Source: JBCDHN01 sp965224535 (GTDB taxonomy: Bacteria; Verrucomicrobiota; Verrucomicrobiia; Verrucomicrobiales; DEV007). Taken from it: a stretch of DNA of 64,000 nucleotides. Positions 30,430 to 39,692 of the stretch are shown here, piece by piece. The stretch covers positions 1 to 64,000 of the forward strand of contig CBDCZR010000047.1 in the NCBI GenBank assembly GCA_965224535.1. The letters run 5' to 3'. The notes below the pieces were generated by a model. That model saw only the letters and a program-made list of their open reading frames with translations, did no database searches and was not told the DNA's origin. The number at the start of each line of letters is the position of its first letter. Position 1 is the first letter of the stretch. A program made the position numbers and the translations under genes.

Positions 30430-30567
30430 GCGAGCTACTTCCCGACAGAAGCGAAGAAGCAATCGCTCTTTTGACAATAAAACCGTGACGCAACGAATCC
30501 GTCACCAGAGCCCCGCGTTTCACAGTTTCGGAAAGCTTGAAACTGGAAATTTGGCGCGAAACGCGTT

Positions 30568-30684
30568 CTCTGGTGACCACAGCACAGTGGCCCCACCCGG
30601 CTCCATCCCGAACCCGGAAGTGAAACGCTGTTGCGCCGATGGTAGTGCGGCGATAGGCCGCGTGAGAGTAGGTCGTTGCCAGAG
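30568..30684 (+). rRNA. rrf: 5S ribosomal RNA
   Basis: The gene runs from CTCTGGTGACCACAGC to GTTGCCAGAG, whose ends pair (CTCTGG with CCAGAG). Internal landmarks are GTGGCCCCACCCGG, CCCGAACCCGGAAGTGAAACG and GCGCCGATGGTAGTG, all as in bacterial 5S. Its length is about 117 bases. Confidence 0.95.
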
Positions 30685-30688
30685 TTTT

Positions 30689-30728
30689 CCCCACCTACCT
30701 GTGAGCACCGCAGGAGGTGGGGTTTTTT
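30689..30728 (+). terminator. rRNA operon rho-independent terminator
   Basis: CCCCACCT (30689-30696) pairs with AGGTGGGG (30715-30722), continued by CCTG/CAGG inside with one bulged A, and six T follow at 30723-30728. It starts four bases after 5S. Confidence 0.92.
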
Positions 30729-31294
30729 GTGTCCGGCCTTTTGGGTGATCCGGCAATCCTGCGCATCGCGATTCGCCGTAGCTGACAACCTGAAGGGCGC
30801 CCCGGCTTAACCGCTGCAAAGTGGTCGTTTTGAGAGCGCCTCCTTAACATCGTTAAAATTCCGACTCTACCAAACCTTGGCGACCGGAATCTGGCGATTC
30901 GCGTGAATCAGCAGCGGCACTATTAGCAAAGGACCTCAGATTTCCCGGATACACGGGGAATTCAGCCACCTTCAGTCCAATCCAAGGCATCGCCATGACC
31001 TTCCAGGCTATCCCGCCGAATGGTTTGTGCACCGATTCCTCGGTGCAATTACCGACAAACTTTGCGGGAGCAGCCCGCTATGAACGCCGGGTCGATCGCG
31101 GATAAAATCGGACAGGCTACCGGCGGCGAACCTTCGATTTCAAGGTCGAGGTTGTGATTGTCATGACGCTTTAGGCTCGAGGCGGGTAGCCTATGTTCAC
31201 CAAGATCCGCCTTGGCCTCGAACAAGAGGCCTTCGCACCTTCGATCATCAATTTTTCCGATTCCCTCAGTTTGCGGCCTAACAGAGTCCCCAAA
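30729..31294. other. Gene-free stretch after the rRNA operon
   Basis: No supportable gene is seen in these 566 bases. One perfect hairpin is present: GCACCGA (31029-31035) with TCGGTGC (31040-31046), a stem and loop style like the hairpins near 8932. The open frame starting near 31193 runs antisense into the molybdoenzyme gene and is judged a shadow. Confidence 0.5.
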
Positions 31295-33916
31295 CTACCC
31301 CAGCTTCTCCACGCGCGCGGCGCATTTCTTGAAGTCCGCCTGACCGGAGACCGGATCGAAGGCGCGGTGCGTGGTTCCGTTCGCCAGCCATTTGTTTTCC
31401 TCCGGATCCGCCGAATCGGCGACCGAGAGGTTCCAAGGACTGAACAAAAACCCCTTCGGCACGGTGTTGCGCGCCGGTTTTACCACGGAATCGAGCCCGA
31501 TCGAGACTCGCGCCTCAATTTCGCCGCGCCGGGTTACCACGCGCACCCACTCGCCGTCCTTCACGCCCAATTCACGGGCGTCGTCGGGATGCATCTCCAC
31601 GTACATCTCGGGCACGAGTTTTTTCGTCGTGCCGGAGCGGATCGTCTTGGCGGTGTGGAAGTGCTCGTAAACCACGCCTGTCGCCCACCAAAACGGGTAT
31701 TTGTCCTTCGGCACCTGGCCGGCTTTTTTGCCGAGAAACTCCGCGTGCGGTAACTCCGGCGTCAGACCGGCGTCGCGCGCTTTGACCAGGGTATCGTAGT
31801 TGTCGATGACGAAGTAATTCGGATCGGTGCCGGCTTTGGACAACTCGTCGGTAATCTCGCGATACTGCGAGTAATCCTGGTGACACATGTGGATGTGCAA
31901 TTTGCCGTCGGCGTGGCGAAACTCGCCGTAGGGCTTGCCGGGCCAATATTCCTCTTGCGCCATGTAGCGGCGCTTGGTCCCGCCGGCTTTGGCGATGGCC
32001 GCGGTTGGCGCCGGCCACTGGATGCCGCGCAGTTCCTTGATCTGCTGGTAGGGCGATTTGCCGGTTTCCTTCTCCACTTCCAGAATTCCGCTCAAATCCG
32101 CGTCCGTGCCCTTCGATGCGCGGATGAAGTTGCGAAACACCTCTTCCGGATCGTAGAAACCGTTCTGTTTGCGCTCGTAGGGAAAGATTTTGTCCGCATC
32201 CAGCCCCAAGCGCTCGGCGATGAGCTTGCCCTTGTCGATCACCATGTCGAGATCCGGCCGGCAGCCTTTGACGGGGTTGCCCGTGCCTTCGGTGACGAAG
32301 AGCCGCCGCTCGCTTTGCACGTAAATTCCGTTGATCCACTCGCCCCAAGTCGCCGCCGGCAGGATAACATCGGCGTAAAGGTTGTTGGGCGCGTCTTTGT
32401 AGATTTCCTGGACGACGGTGAAGGTTTTGGTTAGGGCGGGGCGGACCAAATTGTGCACGTCCGGCAGGTCGATGTGCGTTGCGTAGATGAGGAACATGGC
32501 CTGCACGTCACCCTTGATCGCACGCTCCATCATGCCGACGGCCATCCCGGTGTTTTGCATGCCGGCGACCTCATCCAGGCGCTCTCGCGGGATTCCCCAG
32601 TGTTGCGCGCACCATTGGCGGTGCTTGGGATTGTCGAGGCCAATGTTGAAGGGCAGGCGTCCGGTCAAACCGCCGGTGAGGCGCTCGCCCATCGCGTTTG
32701 GCTGACCGGTCTGGGAATGCGGACCGCAACCTGGGCGGCCGATGTTCCCGGTTAGCGCCATGAGGTTGATCAGGCTCATGGTGTTGTGCTGACCGTGCAG
32801 ATGCTGGTTGTAGCCGATGCCCCAGATGCTAAGCACACCGCCCGTTCCGCGTTCGCGGCCCCTGATGCTGGCTTCGGCCCAAATTTTGGCGACTTTGCGG
32901 ATTTCCGCCGCGGGAATTTTGGTGCGATCCTCCACGTTCTCCGGTTTGTAGCCGGCTTTCACCGCATCCACGTATTCCTGCCAGCCGGTGGTGTGACCTT
33001 TCAAGAATTCCCAGTTCACCGCCTCCTCGTGCTCTTCCAAAATGGTGTAGGCCAGGGCGTTGTGGATGGAAATATCGCCGTTGATGGTGGGGAGGTGAAA
33101 GCTGTTCTCGCCGTTCACCTCTTCCAGGCCTTGAACCGTGCCCGTGCGCCGCGGATCGACGACCAACGTGGGGATATCGCGCTGCGCCTTGGTATCCGCC
33201 ACGCGCCAGTAGAGGATGGGATGCGCGCCGCGGGCATTGTGACCCCAAAAACAGATCATGTCCGCCAATTCGACGTCTTCGTAGCAAGTGGGCGGCGTAT
33301 CGGAGCCTAACGCCTTGAAATAACCGGTCACCGCGGAGGTCATGCACATGCGCGCATTGGCCTCGATGGTGTTGGACCCTAACACACCCTTCATGAAGAT
33401 GTTTTCAAGATATTGCCCCTCCAAACTAAGCTGACCGGAGCCGTAGAGCCCCACCGAATTGCCGCCGGAAGCTTTCACGATTTCCGCGATTTTGTCCGCC
33501 ACCAGCTCCTCGGCCTCTTCCCAGCTCGCTTCGCGGAACAGCTTGGGATCGTAGGAACCCTTCGTCGCCGAAACGTGGCCACGCAAGGGATCGGACATAT
33601 CCTTGCGAACCAGTGGTTTGTTGAGCCGGTTGACGTAAATCGCCTCGGCGGAAGTCAGCCCCTTGATGCACTGAAGCCCCTTGTTCGTGGGATGATCCTT
33701 GTCCGGCACGATGTTGGTGATCCGGCCGTTTTTGGTCTTCAGGATCGTCCCGCAACCCACGCCGCAATACGGGCAAGCAGCGTAAAGATCGGTTGGCGCT
33801 TCGGGTTTTTCCAGCTCGACGTCATCGGTGGTGGGCACGGCCCAACCGGAATCGGTTACACCGGTGGAAAGAGCGGCGGCGGTGGCGGAGGACTGGACGA
33901 AACGGCGTCTTTTCAT
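31295..33916 (-). CDS. napA: Periplasmic nitrate reductase-type molybdopterin oxidoreductase (NapA-like)
   Basis: This 873-residue enzyme has a Tat leader (MKRRRFVQSSATAAALSTG). The 4Fe-4S cluster motif is CPYCGVGCG followed by GLQCIKG. The molybdenum ligand cysteine sits in NARMCMTSAVTGYF, which matches NapA. Cofactor-binding blocks follow: WGHNARGAHPI, VVDPRRTGT, MALTGNIGRPGCGPHSQTG with QPNAMGER. It should reduce nitrate to nitrite in the periplasm with two bis-MGD pterins. The QPNAMGERLTGG variant differs from proteobacterial NapA and is closer to what I know from planctomycete and Bacteroidetes enzymes and from assimilatory NasA. No napB, napC, napD or napG gene is adjacent, so its electron donor is not evident. 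The family assignment is firm; the nitrate substrate is a little less so. Confidence 0.8.
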   Translation of the reverse strand: MKRRRFVQSSATAAALSTGVTDSGWAVPTTDDVELEKPEAPTDLYAACPYCGVGCGTILKTKNGRITNIVPDKDHPTNKGLQCIKGLTSAEAIYVNRLNKPLVRKDMSDPLRGHVSATKGSYDPKLFREASWEEAEELVADKIAEIVKASGGNSVGLYGSGQLSLEGQYLENIFMKGVLGSNTIEANARMCMTSAVTGYFKALGSDTPPTCYEDVELADMICFWGHNARGAHPILYWRVADTKAQRDIPTLVVDPRRTGTVQGLEEVNGENSFHLPTINGDISIHNALAYTILEEHEEAVNWEFLKGHTTGWQEYVDAVKAGYKPENVEDRTKIPAAEIRKVAKIWAEASIRGRERGTGGVLSIWGIGYNQHLHGQHNTMSLINLMALTGNIGRPGCGPHSQTGQPNAMGERLTGGLTGRLPFNIGLDNPKHRQWCAQHWGIPRERLDEVAGMQNTGMAVGMMERAIKGDVQAMFLIYATHIDLPDVHNLVRPALTKTFTVVQEIYKDAPNNLYADVILPAATWGEWINGIYVQSERRLFVTEGTGNPVKGCRPDLDMVIDKGKLIAERLGLDADKIFPYERKQNGFYDPEEVFRNFIRASKGTDADLSGILEVEKETGKSPYQQIKELRGIQWPAPTAAIAKAGGTKRRYMAQEEYWPGKPYGEFRHADGKLHIHMCHQDYSQYREITDELSKAGTDPNYFVIDNYDTLVKARDAGLTPELPHAEFLGKKAGQVPKDKYPFWWATGVVYEHFHTAKTIRSGTTKKLVPEMYVEMHPDDARELGVKDGEWVRVVTRRGEIEARVSIGLDSVVKPARNTVPKGFLFSPWNLSVADSADPEENKWLANGTTHRAFDPVSGQADFKKCAARVEKLG

Positions 33917-34105
33917 AATTGAGGCGAAAAATGGATTTGGATTGGCAAAATTTCGATTTTGGCCGGCATGCTAGCCCCAAGCAAGCGACTTGCCTCGTCT
34001 TTCTTGCCATTTGTTAGGTCTTTTTTGCCGAACGCACGTTTCTTGGCCTCTGGATCGAGGAAATCCGTGCCAGCCCGGGCGCGGGAATTCGGAAAAATTC
34101 CCGGC

Positions 34106-36052
34106 TTACTTCTTTTTGCCCTTTTTCTTGTACTCCTCCAACTCCTCGCCAGACAACACAGTTTGGTCGGCCAGTACCAGGGTGAACTCGCCGCGCGTTT
34201 TCTCGGCCAGCATGGTGAGCAGCTTTTCAGCGCTGAGGACCATCATGCAGATGGTGTTGATTTTGGCACGGCCGGTTTTGCGATTGTAGTCCAGCAACTC
34301 CTCGATCTCCTTCTCCTTGTGGCCGGCGTTTCCGTCGGTCATGAAGTAGATGGTGTCCGGCCTCATGTTCATGGCCATGTAGAGCGGGGAGCGCCAATCC
34401 GTGCCGTAGACGAGCTTGGTCTCCTCCACGTGCTTGATGGAATCGCGAATGTTTTTGCGCGAAGAGGAGAGGTATTCGCCTTCGGGGAGTTTGGTGGGAT
34501 CCTTGTCTTCATTGCCGACCAGCCACCAATTTGTCGCCGATTTGCCGTTCCAGCGCCACTCGTCGCGGCCTCGCTCGGCATGGACGGTCATGTCGGCGTT
34601 GTTTTTGGCCTTCACCGACTGTCCGTGATACCAAACGGGCCCGGAAAAGAAGATGCACTGGTAGCTGATGCCGCCGGGCAGGGCGTTGAGCGATTTTGCC
34701 AGCTCTTTGCGCATGAGCTTGTCCTTGTCTTGCGATTTCATCGACGCGGAGTAATCGACCACGAAGACCACTTTCTTGGACGTGGAGCGCGAGCCGAAAA
34801 AGCTCACCATGCCGCCGTCCTCACCGGCTTCGAAGCTCATGCTGGCGCCGAACGAGTCGCCCAGGCCGATGGGATCGAAGGAAACCATGTCCGTGACGAT
34901 GTCCGGCATCGCCACCGCGGATGCGCCGGAGACGCTGACCACCTCCATCAGATTTTGCGCGGATTGCACCGGTTTGCGCTGCACTTGTTTCTCAATCTCC
35001 TGCTTTTGCATGGCGTCCTGATCCAGAACGGGACTGGCGGCGGAGGCGATGATTTGCGGTGGATCATCTTGGGGCAAATTCATAGCCACCAGGGCGAAAA
35101 GCATCCCCAAAACGAGGTGCGCGATAACGGCCACAACCGCGGCGGACATCTTTTGGTTGGTGTCGCTGGTTTTCTCCATGGCCTTGACCATTTCCCCCCC
35201 CTCGGCAGCCACCATCAGGCGGCGAGTCTGGTGCAGGTGGTTTTCAAATTCGATCATTTCCTCGCCGTTTTCCTCCACAACGTGGGCGTGTGAGTCGAAA
35301 GGATCCGCGGTTACCATGTGGGCGGCAGTTTCGCGCAAATCCGGCACGGGCTTCAGCCGATTAGGCGGAGGAGCCACGTCTGCTTCCACGGCGGGAATGG
35401 CCGCCAGCGCGGATTCCGTCTCTTCTTCCGCTTGCTCGGCCTCCGGCTCCGGTTCGGGCACGTTTCGGGCGGCGGAAGGAGCCGCCGTTCCCGGGGGAGG
35501 AGTCAGGGGAGCCACTACTGCCGCCACGGGCGCGGGTTCGGACTCCGGTTCAGGTTGGGCGGCGGGAGCGGGAGCTTCCGCCACCGGTTGGGGCGCGGGC
35601 TCGGACAACTGAGCGATCACCTCTTGGGCCTGCGCGCCAGATTGGGGGATGGTTTGCCCCAAATCGGCTAATTTCGCCCCCAACACGTCGTCTTCCAGAT
35701 CGTCGTTCAGCGCCACCGCAGTGTTGTAGTGCTCGCGGGCCAGGTCCAGGTCTCCGGTTTTCGCCAGAAGTTTCGCCAATAGGTAGTGCCCGACGGCGCT
35801 GGAGGGCTTGTGCGCGACAAATGCGCTCAAAACCGGCTCCGCCGCCCCCGGTTGCCCTGCTCCGGCGGCCAATTGAGCTAGCTTGCGCAACTCGGCTTCG
35901 GTGGCTGGGGCGGTGGTGGCCTCGCCAATCACCTGGATGAGCTCGGCGTGAGAACCGCTGGCGCTCAGTTTGTCGAGCAGCTCGAAGCGGACCGACCAAT
36001 CATCAGGATTTTCCTGCAGGGCGTTGTGGAGGATTTGTTCGACGGCGTTCAT
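34106..36052 (-). CDS. TPR - transmembrane - von Willebrand factor A domain protein
   Basis: This 648-residue protein has three parts. Residues 1-145 form TPR-like helices (NALQENPDDWSVRFELLDKL, AVGHYLLAKLLAKTGDLDLA). Residues 150-290 are an acidic Pro/Glu/Ala-rich linker. One membrane helix follows (AAVVAVIAHLVLGMLFALVAM). The C-terminal 270 residues are a von Willebrand A domain: KKVVFVVDYSASMKSQDKDK has the metal-binding DxSxS, and YGTDWRSPLYMAM and TIYFMTDGNAG the other MIDAS-type positions. With no signal peptide the TPR and linker should lie in the cytoplasm and the vWA domain outside. The C-terminus ends in a lysine tail. The partner is unknown; similar vWA proteins of PVC bacteria often sit near MoxR or TonB-type genes, which are absent here. 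Confidence 0.75.
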   Translation of the reverse strand: MNAVEQILHNALQENPDDWSVRFELLDKLSASGSHAELIQVIGEATTAPATEAELRKLAQLAAGAGQPGAAEPVLSAFVAHKPSSAVGHYLLAKLLAKTGDLDLAREHYNTAVALNDDLEDDVLGAKLADLGQTIPQSGAQAQEVIAQLSEPAPQPVAEAPAPAAQPEPESEPAPVAAVVAPLTPPPGTAAPSAARNVPEPEPEAEQAEEETESALAAIPAVEADVAPPPNRLKPVPDLRETAAHMVTADPFDSHAHVVEENGEEMIEFENHLHQTRRLMVAAEGGEMVKAMEKTSDTNQKMSAAVVAVIAHLVLGMLFALVAMNLPQDDPPQIIASAASPVLDQDAMQKQEIEKQVQRKPVQSAQNLMEVVSVSGASAVAMPDIVTDMVSFDPIGLGDSFGASMSFEAGEDGGMVSFFGSRSTSKKVVFVVDYSASMKSQDKDKLMRKELAKSLNALPGGISYQCIFFSGPVWYHGQSVKAKNNADMTVHAERGRDEWRWNGKSATNWWLVGNEDKDPTKLPEGEYLSSSRKNIRDSIKHVEETKLVYGTDWRSPLYMAMNMRPDTIYFMTDGNAGHKEKEIEELLDYNRKTGRAKINTICMMVLSAEKLLTMLAEKTRGEFTLVLADQTVLSGEELEEYKKKGKKK

Positions 36053-36203
36053 GGGCGTGATTCGGAGAACAAGACGTGTTAAAGGGCAATTGTCTTGGGT
36101 TGACTAGCAATTTTGCCGCGAAAATGGCAAATTCCAACCCTCAAGACGCTAAAACTGCCATTTCCCCGTTTGACCCGGAATGAGTCCTGACTAGATCAAA
36201 AGG

Positions 36204-37727
36204 GTGCAACGGTTCATCGCTTTTCTGCTCGTTTTTGGAGGTCTAACCGCCTTTTCCCTGGGTGAGCGGCCCAACATCCTCTTCATCTACACCGACGACC
36301 AGAGCCACCGGACCATCAGTTGCTATCCCCAGGCCTGGGAGTGGGTGCAGACCCCTAACATTGACGCATTGGCGGCCAAGGGCGTGCGTTTTCACCACGC
36401 CACCATCGGCACCTGGTGCATGCCGTCGCGCGCCACCATGCTGACCGGCCACCTGCAATTTGGCGTGGAATCCATGAAAATGGAGGGCGAATACCCCGCC
36501 AGCGTTTACGATCCCAAAAAATGCCGTTTCTGGCCCAGCGTGTTTCGCGAGCAAGGCTACACCACCGCGCAAATCGGCAAATGGCACACCGGCGTGGATT
36601 CCGGCTACGGTCGCGACTGGGATTACCAGGTGGTCTGGAACCGGCCCAAGTATCCGAATAACGCCGGCCATTACTACCACGACCAGCAACTGGAGATCAA
36701 CGGTGTGCCCTTGAAAGTGTCCGGGTATTCGACCGACAACTACACCAAGTGGGCCGAAGACTTCATCCGCGGGTCGAATCGCGATCCAAAGAAGCCTTGG
36801 TACCTCTGGTTGTGTTACGGCGCCGTTCACGGCCCGTTTACCCCGGCGGAGCGGCACCTGAAAGCCTACCCGGAAGCCGCCGTGCCCATTCCGGCCGACA
36901 TTTACCCGCCCCGGCCTGGAAAACCCGGCTACGTCAACATCATGGAAAACTGGGTGCCCGGCGCAAACGGCCAACCAGAGCTGAAAGGCGGGTTTCAAGC
37001 CCGCACCGTCAACACCCAGGGCATCCACGGCAACTCGCTCAACGCCTGGGTGCGCCAGGTCAACCAGGGCGTGCTCGCGATCGACGAAGGCGTGGGCAAA
37101 CTGATGGCAGCGCTGAAGGAAACCGGCCAACTCGCCAACACCCTGGTCGTCTTCACCTCCGATCAAGGGATGGGTTGGGGCCAGCACGGATTTCGCCACA
37201 AACTCGGCCCCTACGACGCCACCATCCGCAGCCCGCTCATCGTCAGCATGCCGGAAAAAGTCGCCGAAGGCCATGTTTGCAATTCCCCGGTCAGCGGCGC
37301 CGACCTGCCACCCACGTTTTTCCGGTTCGCGGGTTTGGAATTGCCCTGGAAGATGCACGGCCGCGATTTGACCCCGTGGCTCGAAAATCCGGCCCTCGAG
37401 CGCAAAGAACCCGTCCTCATGGTCCTGACCGGCGACCGCTACGGCTCCAACACCCGAGAAATCCCCGCTGAAGAAGCCCAAAAACTCGCCGGCGTGCCCT
37501 GGTGGGTCTCTCTGACGCAAGGCGAGCTAAAATACATCCGTACCCTGGTCGAAGGCGAGACCGAGGAACTCTACAACTTGGCCGAAGATCCCGAAGAACT
37601 CGACAACTTGGCCCTCAACGCCAATTTCCGCGAAAAACTGCTGGCCATGCGCGCAGCGACGATTGCCGAGTTGAAACGGACCGGGGCGCCATTCGCCGGC
37701 AGCCTCCCAAAAGTCGCCGCGCCGTAG
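36204..37727 (+). CDS. Formylglycine-dependent sulfatase, exported
   Basis: This 507-residue sulfatase starts with GTG at 36204 and has a signal peptide (MQRFIAFLLVFGGLTAFSLG). The first metal block is RPNILFIYTDDQSHRTISCY. The formylglycine site is CMPSR in GTWCMPSRATMLTG. The second metal block is LVVFTSDQGMGWGQHGF. The final part (LYNLAEDPEELDNLA) is the usual arylsulfatase C-terminal signature. It probably desulfates a carbohydrate in the periplasm. It differs clearly from the sulfatase at 10.6-12.1 kb and has no catabolic operon around it; a hypothetical gene follows 21 bases later. Confidence 0.92.
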   Translation: MQRFIAFLLVFGGLTAFSLGERPNILFIYTDDQSHRTISCYPQAWEWVQTPNIDALAAKGVRFHHATIGTWCMPSRATMLTGHLQFGVESMKMEGEYPASVYDPKKCRFWPSVFREQGYTTAQIGKWHTGVDSGYGRDWDYQVVWNRPKYPNNAGHYYHDQQLEINGVPLKVSGYSTDNYTKWAEDFIRGSNRDPKKPWYLWLCYGAVHGPFTPAERHLKAYPEAAVPIPADIYPPRPGKPGYVNIMENWVPGANGQPELKGGFQARTVNTQGIHGNSLNAWVRQVNQGVLAIDEGVGKLMAALKETGQLANTLVVFTSDQGMGWGQHGFRHKLGPYDATIRSPLIVSMPEKVAEGHVCNSPVSGADLPPTFFRFAGLELPWKMHGRDLTPWLENPALERKEPVLMVLTGDRYGSNTREIPAEEAQKLAGVPWWVSLTQGELKYIRTLVEGETEELYNLAEDPEELDNLALNANFREKLLAMRAATIAELKRTGAPFAGSLPKVAAP

Positions 37728-37748
37728 GAAGACGCCGCGTAGGTCGCT

Positions 37749-38537
37749 ATGGAAACTGATGACCCATTTGCTGAATTATCCCAAAAAGAGCCCAACTGGC
37801 TGCGGGAATTTCGGATCCGGCAGCCTGTTTTCGACAAAGGCATGTCCGTGGATTTCAAGGGTTTGCACGCGCGTTGCGATGCGTTCATGGTGCCGGTCAA
37901 TCCCCTTGACGATCACTACGTCGAGGAGTTTCAGCTCTACTTCGACCAGGCAATTTTCAATCGGGTGGAAACGGCCCGCAACATCGCCTGGCAGCTCAAC
38001 TCACCCGAAGACTGCCGCCGCAAGAGCTACAAACCGGTTCGCGTGCGCGGATTGGTGATTTTTGGCGACCGCAGTCACTTTCCCGAAGGCCCAAAGATTC
38101 ATCCGGAAATCCGCTACCGTTTTTTGGACGAAGAGCTGGAAAAATTGCGCAAACGCAAGCCGAATTCGCCCTTGCTGCGAGTCTTCGCGCCTCTGATCGA
38201 GAAAAAGGCCAAACTTGAAAAAAATGCGGCCACCCACTACCGTGAAATTCGAGACAACGAGAAGCTCAACGACCACCAGCGCGAGGTTTACGGTGAAGTA
38301 TTCATCTACCTGCTACTCGAACGATTCAAAGACAAACCACCCAAGGATTTTCCCGCCATGATCGCCGAACTAACGCCCCTGAAAGAGACCCGATTTTACA
38401 AAGAAGTCCAAGAAGAAGCGCAAGCCGCCATTGTGCGCAAAATGCATTCCAAGGGCCAAAGCATGAAGAAAATTGCGGAATTGACTGACTTGCCGGCGTC
38501 AAAGGTCCGGGAGTATTTGAACGGAGCTTCGAAATAG
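37749..38537 (+). CDS. Hypothetical protein with C-terminal helix-turn-helix-like segment
   Basis: I do not recognise this 262-residue protein with confidence. It has no signal peptide or membrane segment. It is rich in charged residues with a long helical middle (FLDEELEKLRKRKPNSPLLRV, LIEKKAKLEKNAATHYREI). The C-terminus, KGQSMKKIAELTDLPASKVREYL, looks like a short helix-turn-helix as found at the end of transposase-like and Rpn-type proteins. It begins 21 bases after the sulfatase stop on the same strand, so the two may be cotranscribed. No nuclease motif could be assigned. Confidence 0.7.
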   Translation: METDDPFAELSQKEPNWLREFRIRQPVFDKGMSVDFKGLHARCDAFMVPVNPLDDHYVEEFQLYFDQAIFNRVETARNIAWQLNSPEDCRRKSYKPVRVRGLVIFGDRSHFPEGPKIHPEIRYRFLDEELEKLRKRKPNSPLLRVFAPLIEKKAKLEKNAATHYREIRDNEKLNDHQREVYGEVFIYLLLERFKDKPPKDFPAMIAELTPLKETRFYKEVQEEAQAAIVRKMHSKGQSMKKIAELTDLPASKVREYLNGASK

Positions 38538-38594
38538 CTCAGCGTTCCCAACCAGGCCGAGTCGCGCAGCTAATTTGGACTAACCCGCCCCAAA

Positions 38595-39590
38595 ATGCCC
38601 GCTCAACCGCGAATCCTGATCATCGGCGTCGGTTCCATTGGCGAGCGGCATCTGCGTTGCTTCCAAAAGACCGGCCGCTGCGAATTGTGCCTCTGCGAGC
38701 CGCTGGAAGAGCGCCGAAAAGACGTGGCCCGGCGCTACGGCGTGCCCGGCTACGCGTCGTGGGAAGAGGCGCTGGATGCGGAGCCGATTTCCGCCGCGGT
38801 AGTGGCTTCTCCAGCGCCGTTTCACGTTCCCACGGCGCTTGGCTTGGCGCAACGGGGCGTGCATCATTTGATCGAAAAACCGTTGAGCCTGAGCCTGGAT
38901 GGAATCGGCGATCTCACCACGCTGGTTGCCGAAAAACAGGTGAAAACCGCGGTAGGGTTCGTGTTCCGCGCTTTGCCGGCCTTGCGTGAAATGCAGCGGG
39001 CCCTGGCGGCGCAACGCTTCGGCCGCCCGGTGCAAATTCACATCCAGGCCGGCCAAAATTTCCCGTTTTACCGCCCCGCTTACCGGGAGATCTACTACGC
39101 GCGCCACGACATGGGCGGGGGCGCGATTCAGGACATGCTGCCCCACCAAATCAACGTCGCGGAGTGGATGGTGGGCCCGGTTTCGCGAGCCATGGCCGAT
39201 GCCGCTCACCAAGTCCTGCCTGGCGTGAGCGTGGAGGACACCGTTCACGTGCTGACGCGCCATGGCGCGGTCATGGGCTCGGTGAGCCTCAACCAATATC
39301 AGCCGCCCAACGAATTCAACTTGACCGTGAATTGCGAGCGCGGCGCTGCCAGGTGGGAGTTGGCCGGACAACGCTGGCTTAGCGCGCAAGAAAACGGCGG
39401 TTCGTGGAAGCAGGAAAACGCCTACCAGCACGAACGCGACGACTACTACATCCTCCAGGCCGAGGGGTTTTTGGACCAGTTGGAAGGCAAGGCCGAGCCG
39501 CTTTGCTCGCTGACCGACGGAATTCAGACGTTGCGCGCGATTTTGGCCATCAGGCAGTCGGCCGACACCGGAAATTGGGCCGAAGCTTGA
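38595..39590 (+). CDS. Gfo/Idh/MocA family oxidoreductase, cytoplasmic
   Basis: This 331-residue NAD(P)-dependent dehydrogenase lacks an export signal. The Rossmann motif is ILIIGVGSIGERHLRCF, followed by LCEPLEERRK. The family signature is present as GVHHLIEKPLSLSLDG, with the catalytic-strand EKP. HDMGGGAIQDMLPHQINVAEWM carries the histidine used for proton transfer in the family. The C-terminal beta sheet part includes GAVMGSVSLNQYQPPNEF. It probably acts on a sugar or sugar nucleotide. It is 57 bases after the hypothetical gene and 102 bases before the helicase gene. The substrate cannot be read from the sequence. Confidence 0.85.
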   Translation: MPAQPRILIIGVGSIGERHLRCFQKTGRCELCLCEPLEERRKDVARRYGVPGYASWEEALDAEPISAAVVASPAPFHVPTALGLAQRGVHHLIEKPLSLSLDGIGDLTTLVAEKQVKTAVGFVFRALPALREMQRALAAQRFGRPVQIHIQAGQNFPFYRPAYREIYYARHDMGGGAIQDMLPHQINVAEWMVGPVSRAMADAAHQVLPGVSVEDTVHVLTRHGAVMGSVSLNQYQPPNEFNLTVNCERGAARWELAGQRWLSAQENGGSWKQENAYQHERDDYYILQAEGFLDQLEGKAEPLCSLTDGIQTLRAILAIRQSADTGNWAEA

Positions 39591-39692
39591 GGAAATCTCG
39601 CGTTTTGTGCGTTCGTTAGGGTTGCGCGCGCCACATGCTGGGCCTAAAAGTGGCTGGCTATGCAAATTTCGACCAATTTTGACGCCTAAACC

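Noticed and set aside
33959..35293. Plus-strand frame of 444 codons opposite the vWA gene
   Set aside because: Antisense shadow, rich in His and Val, with no domain pattern.
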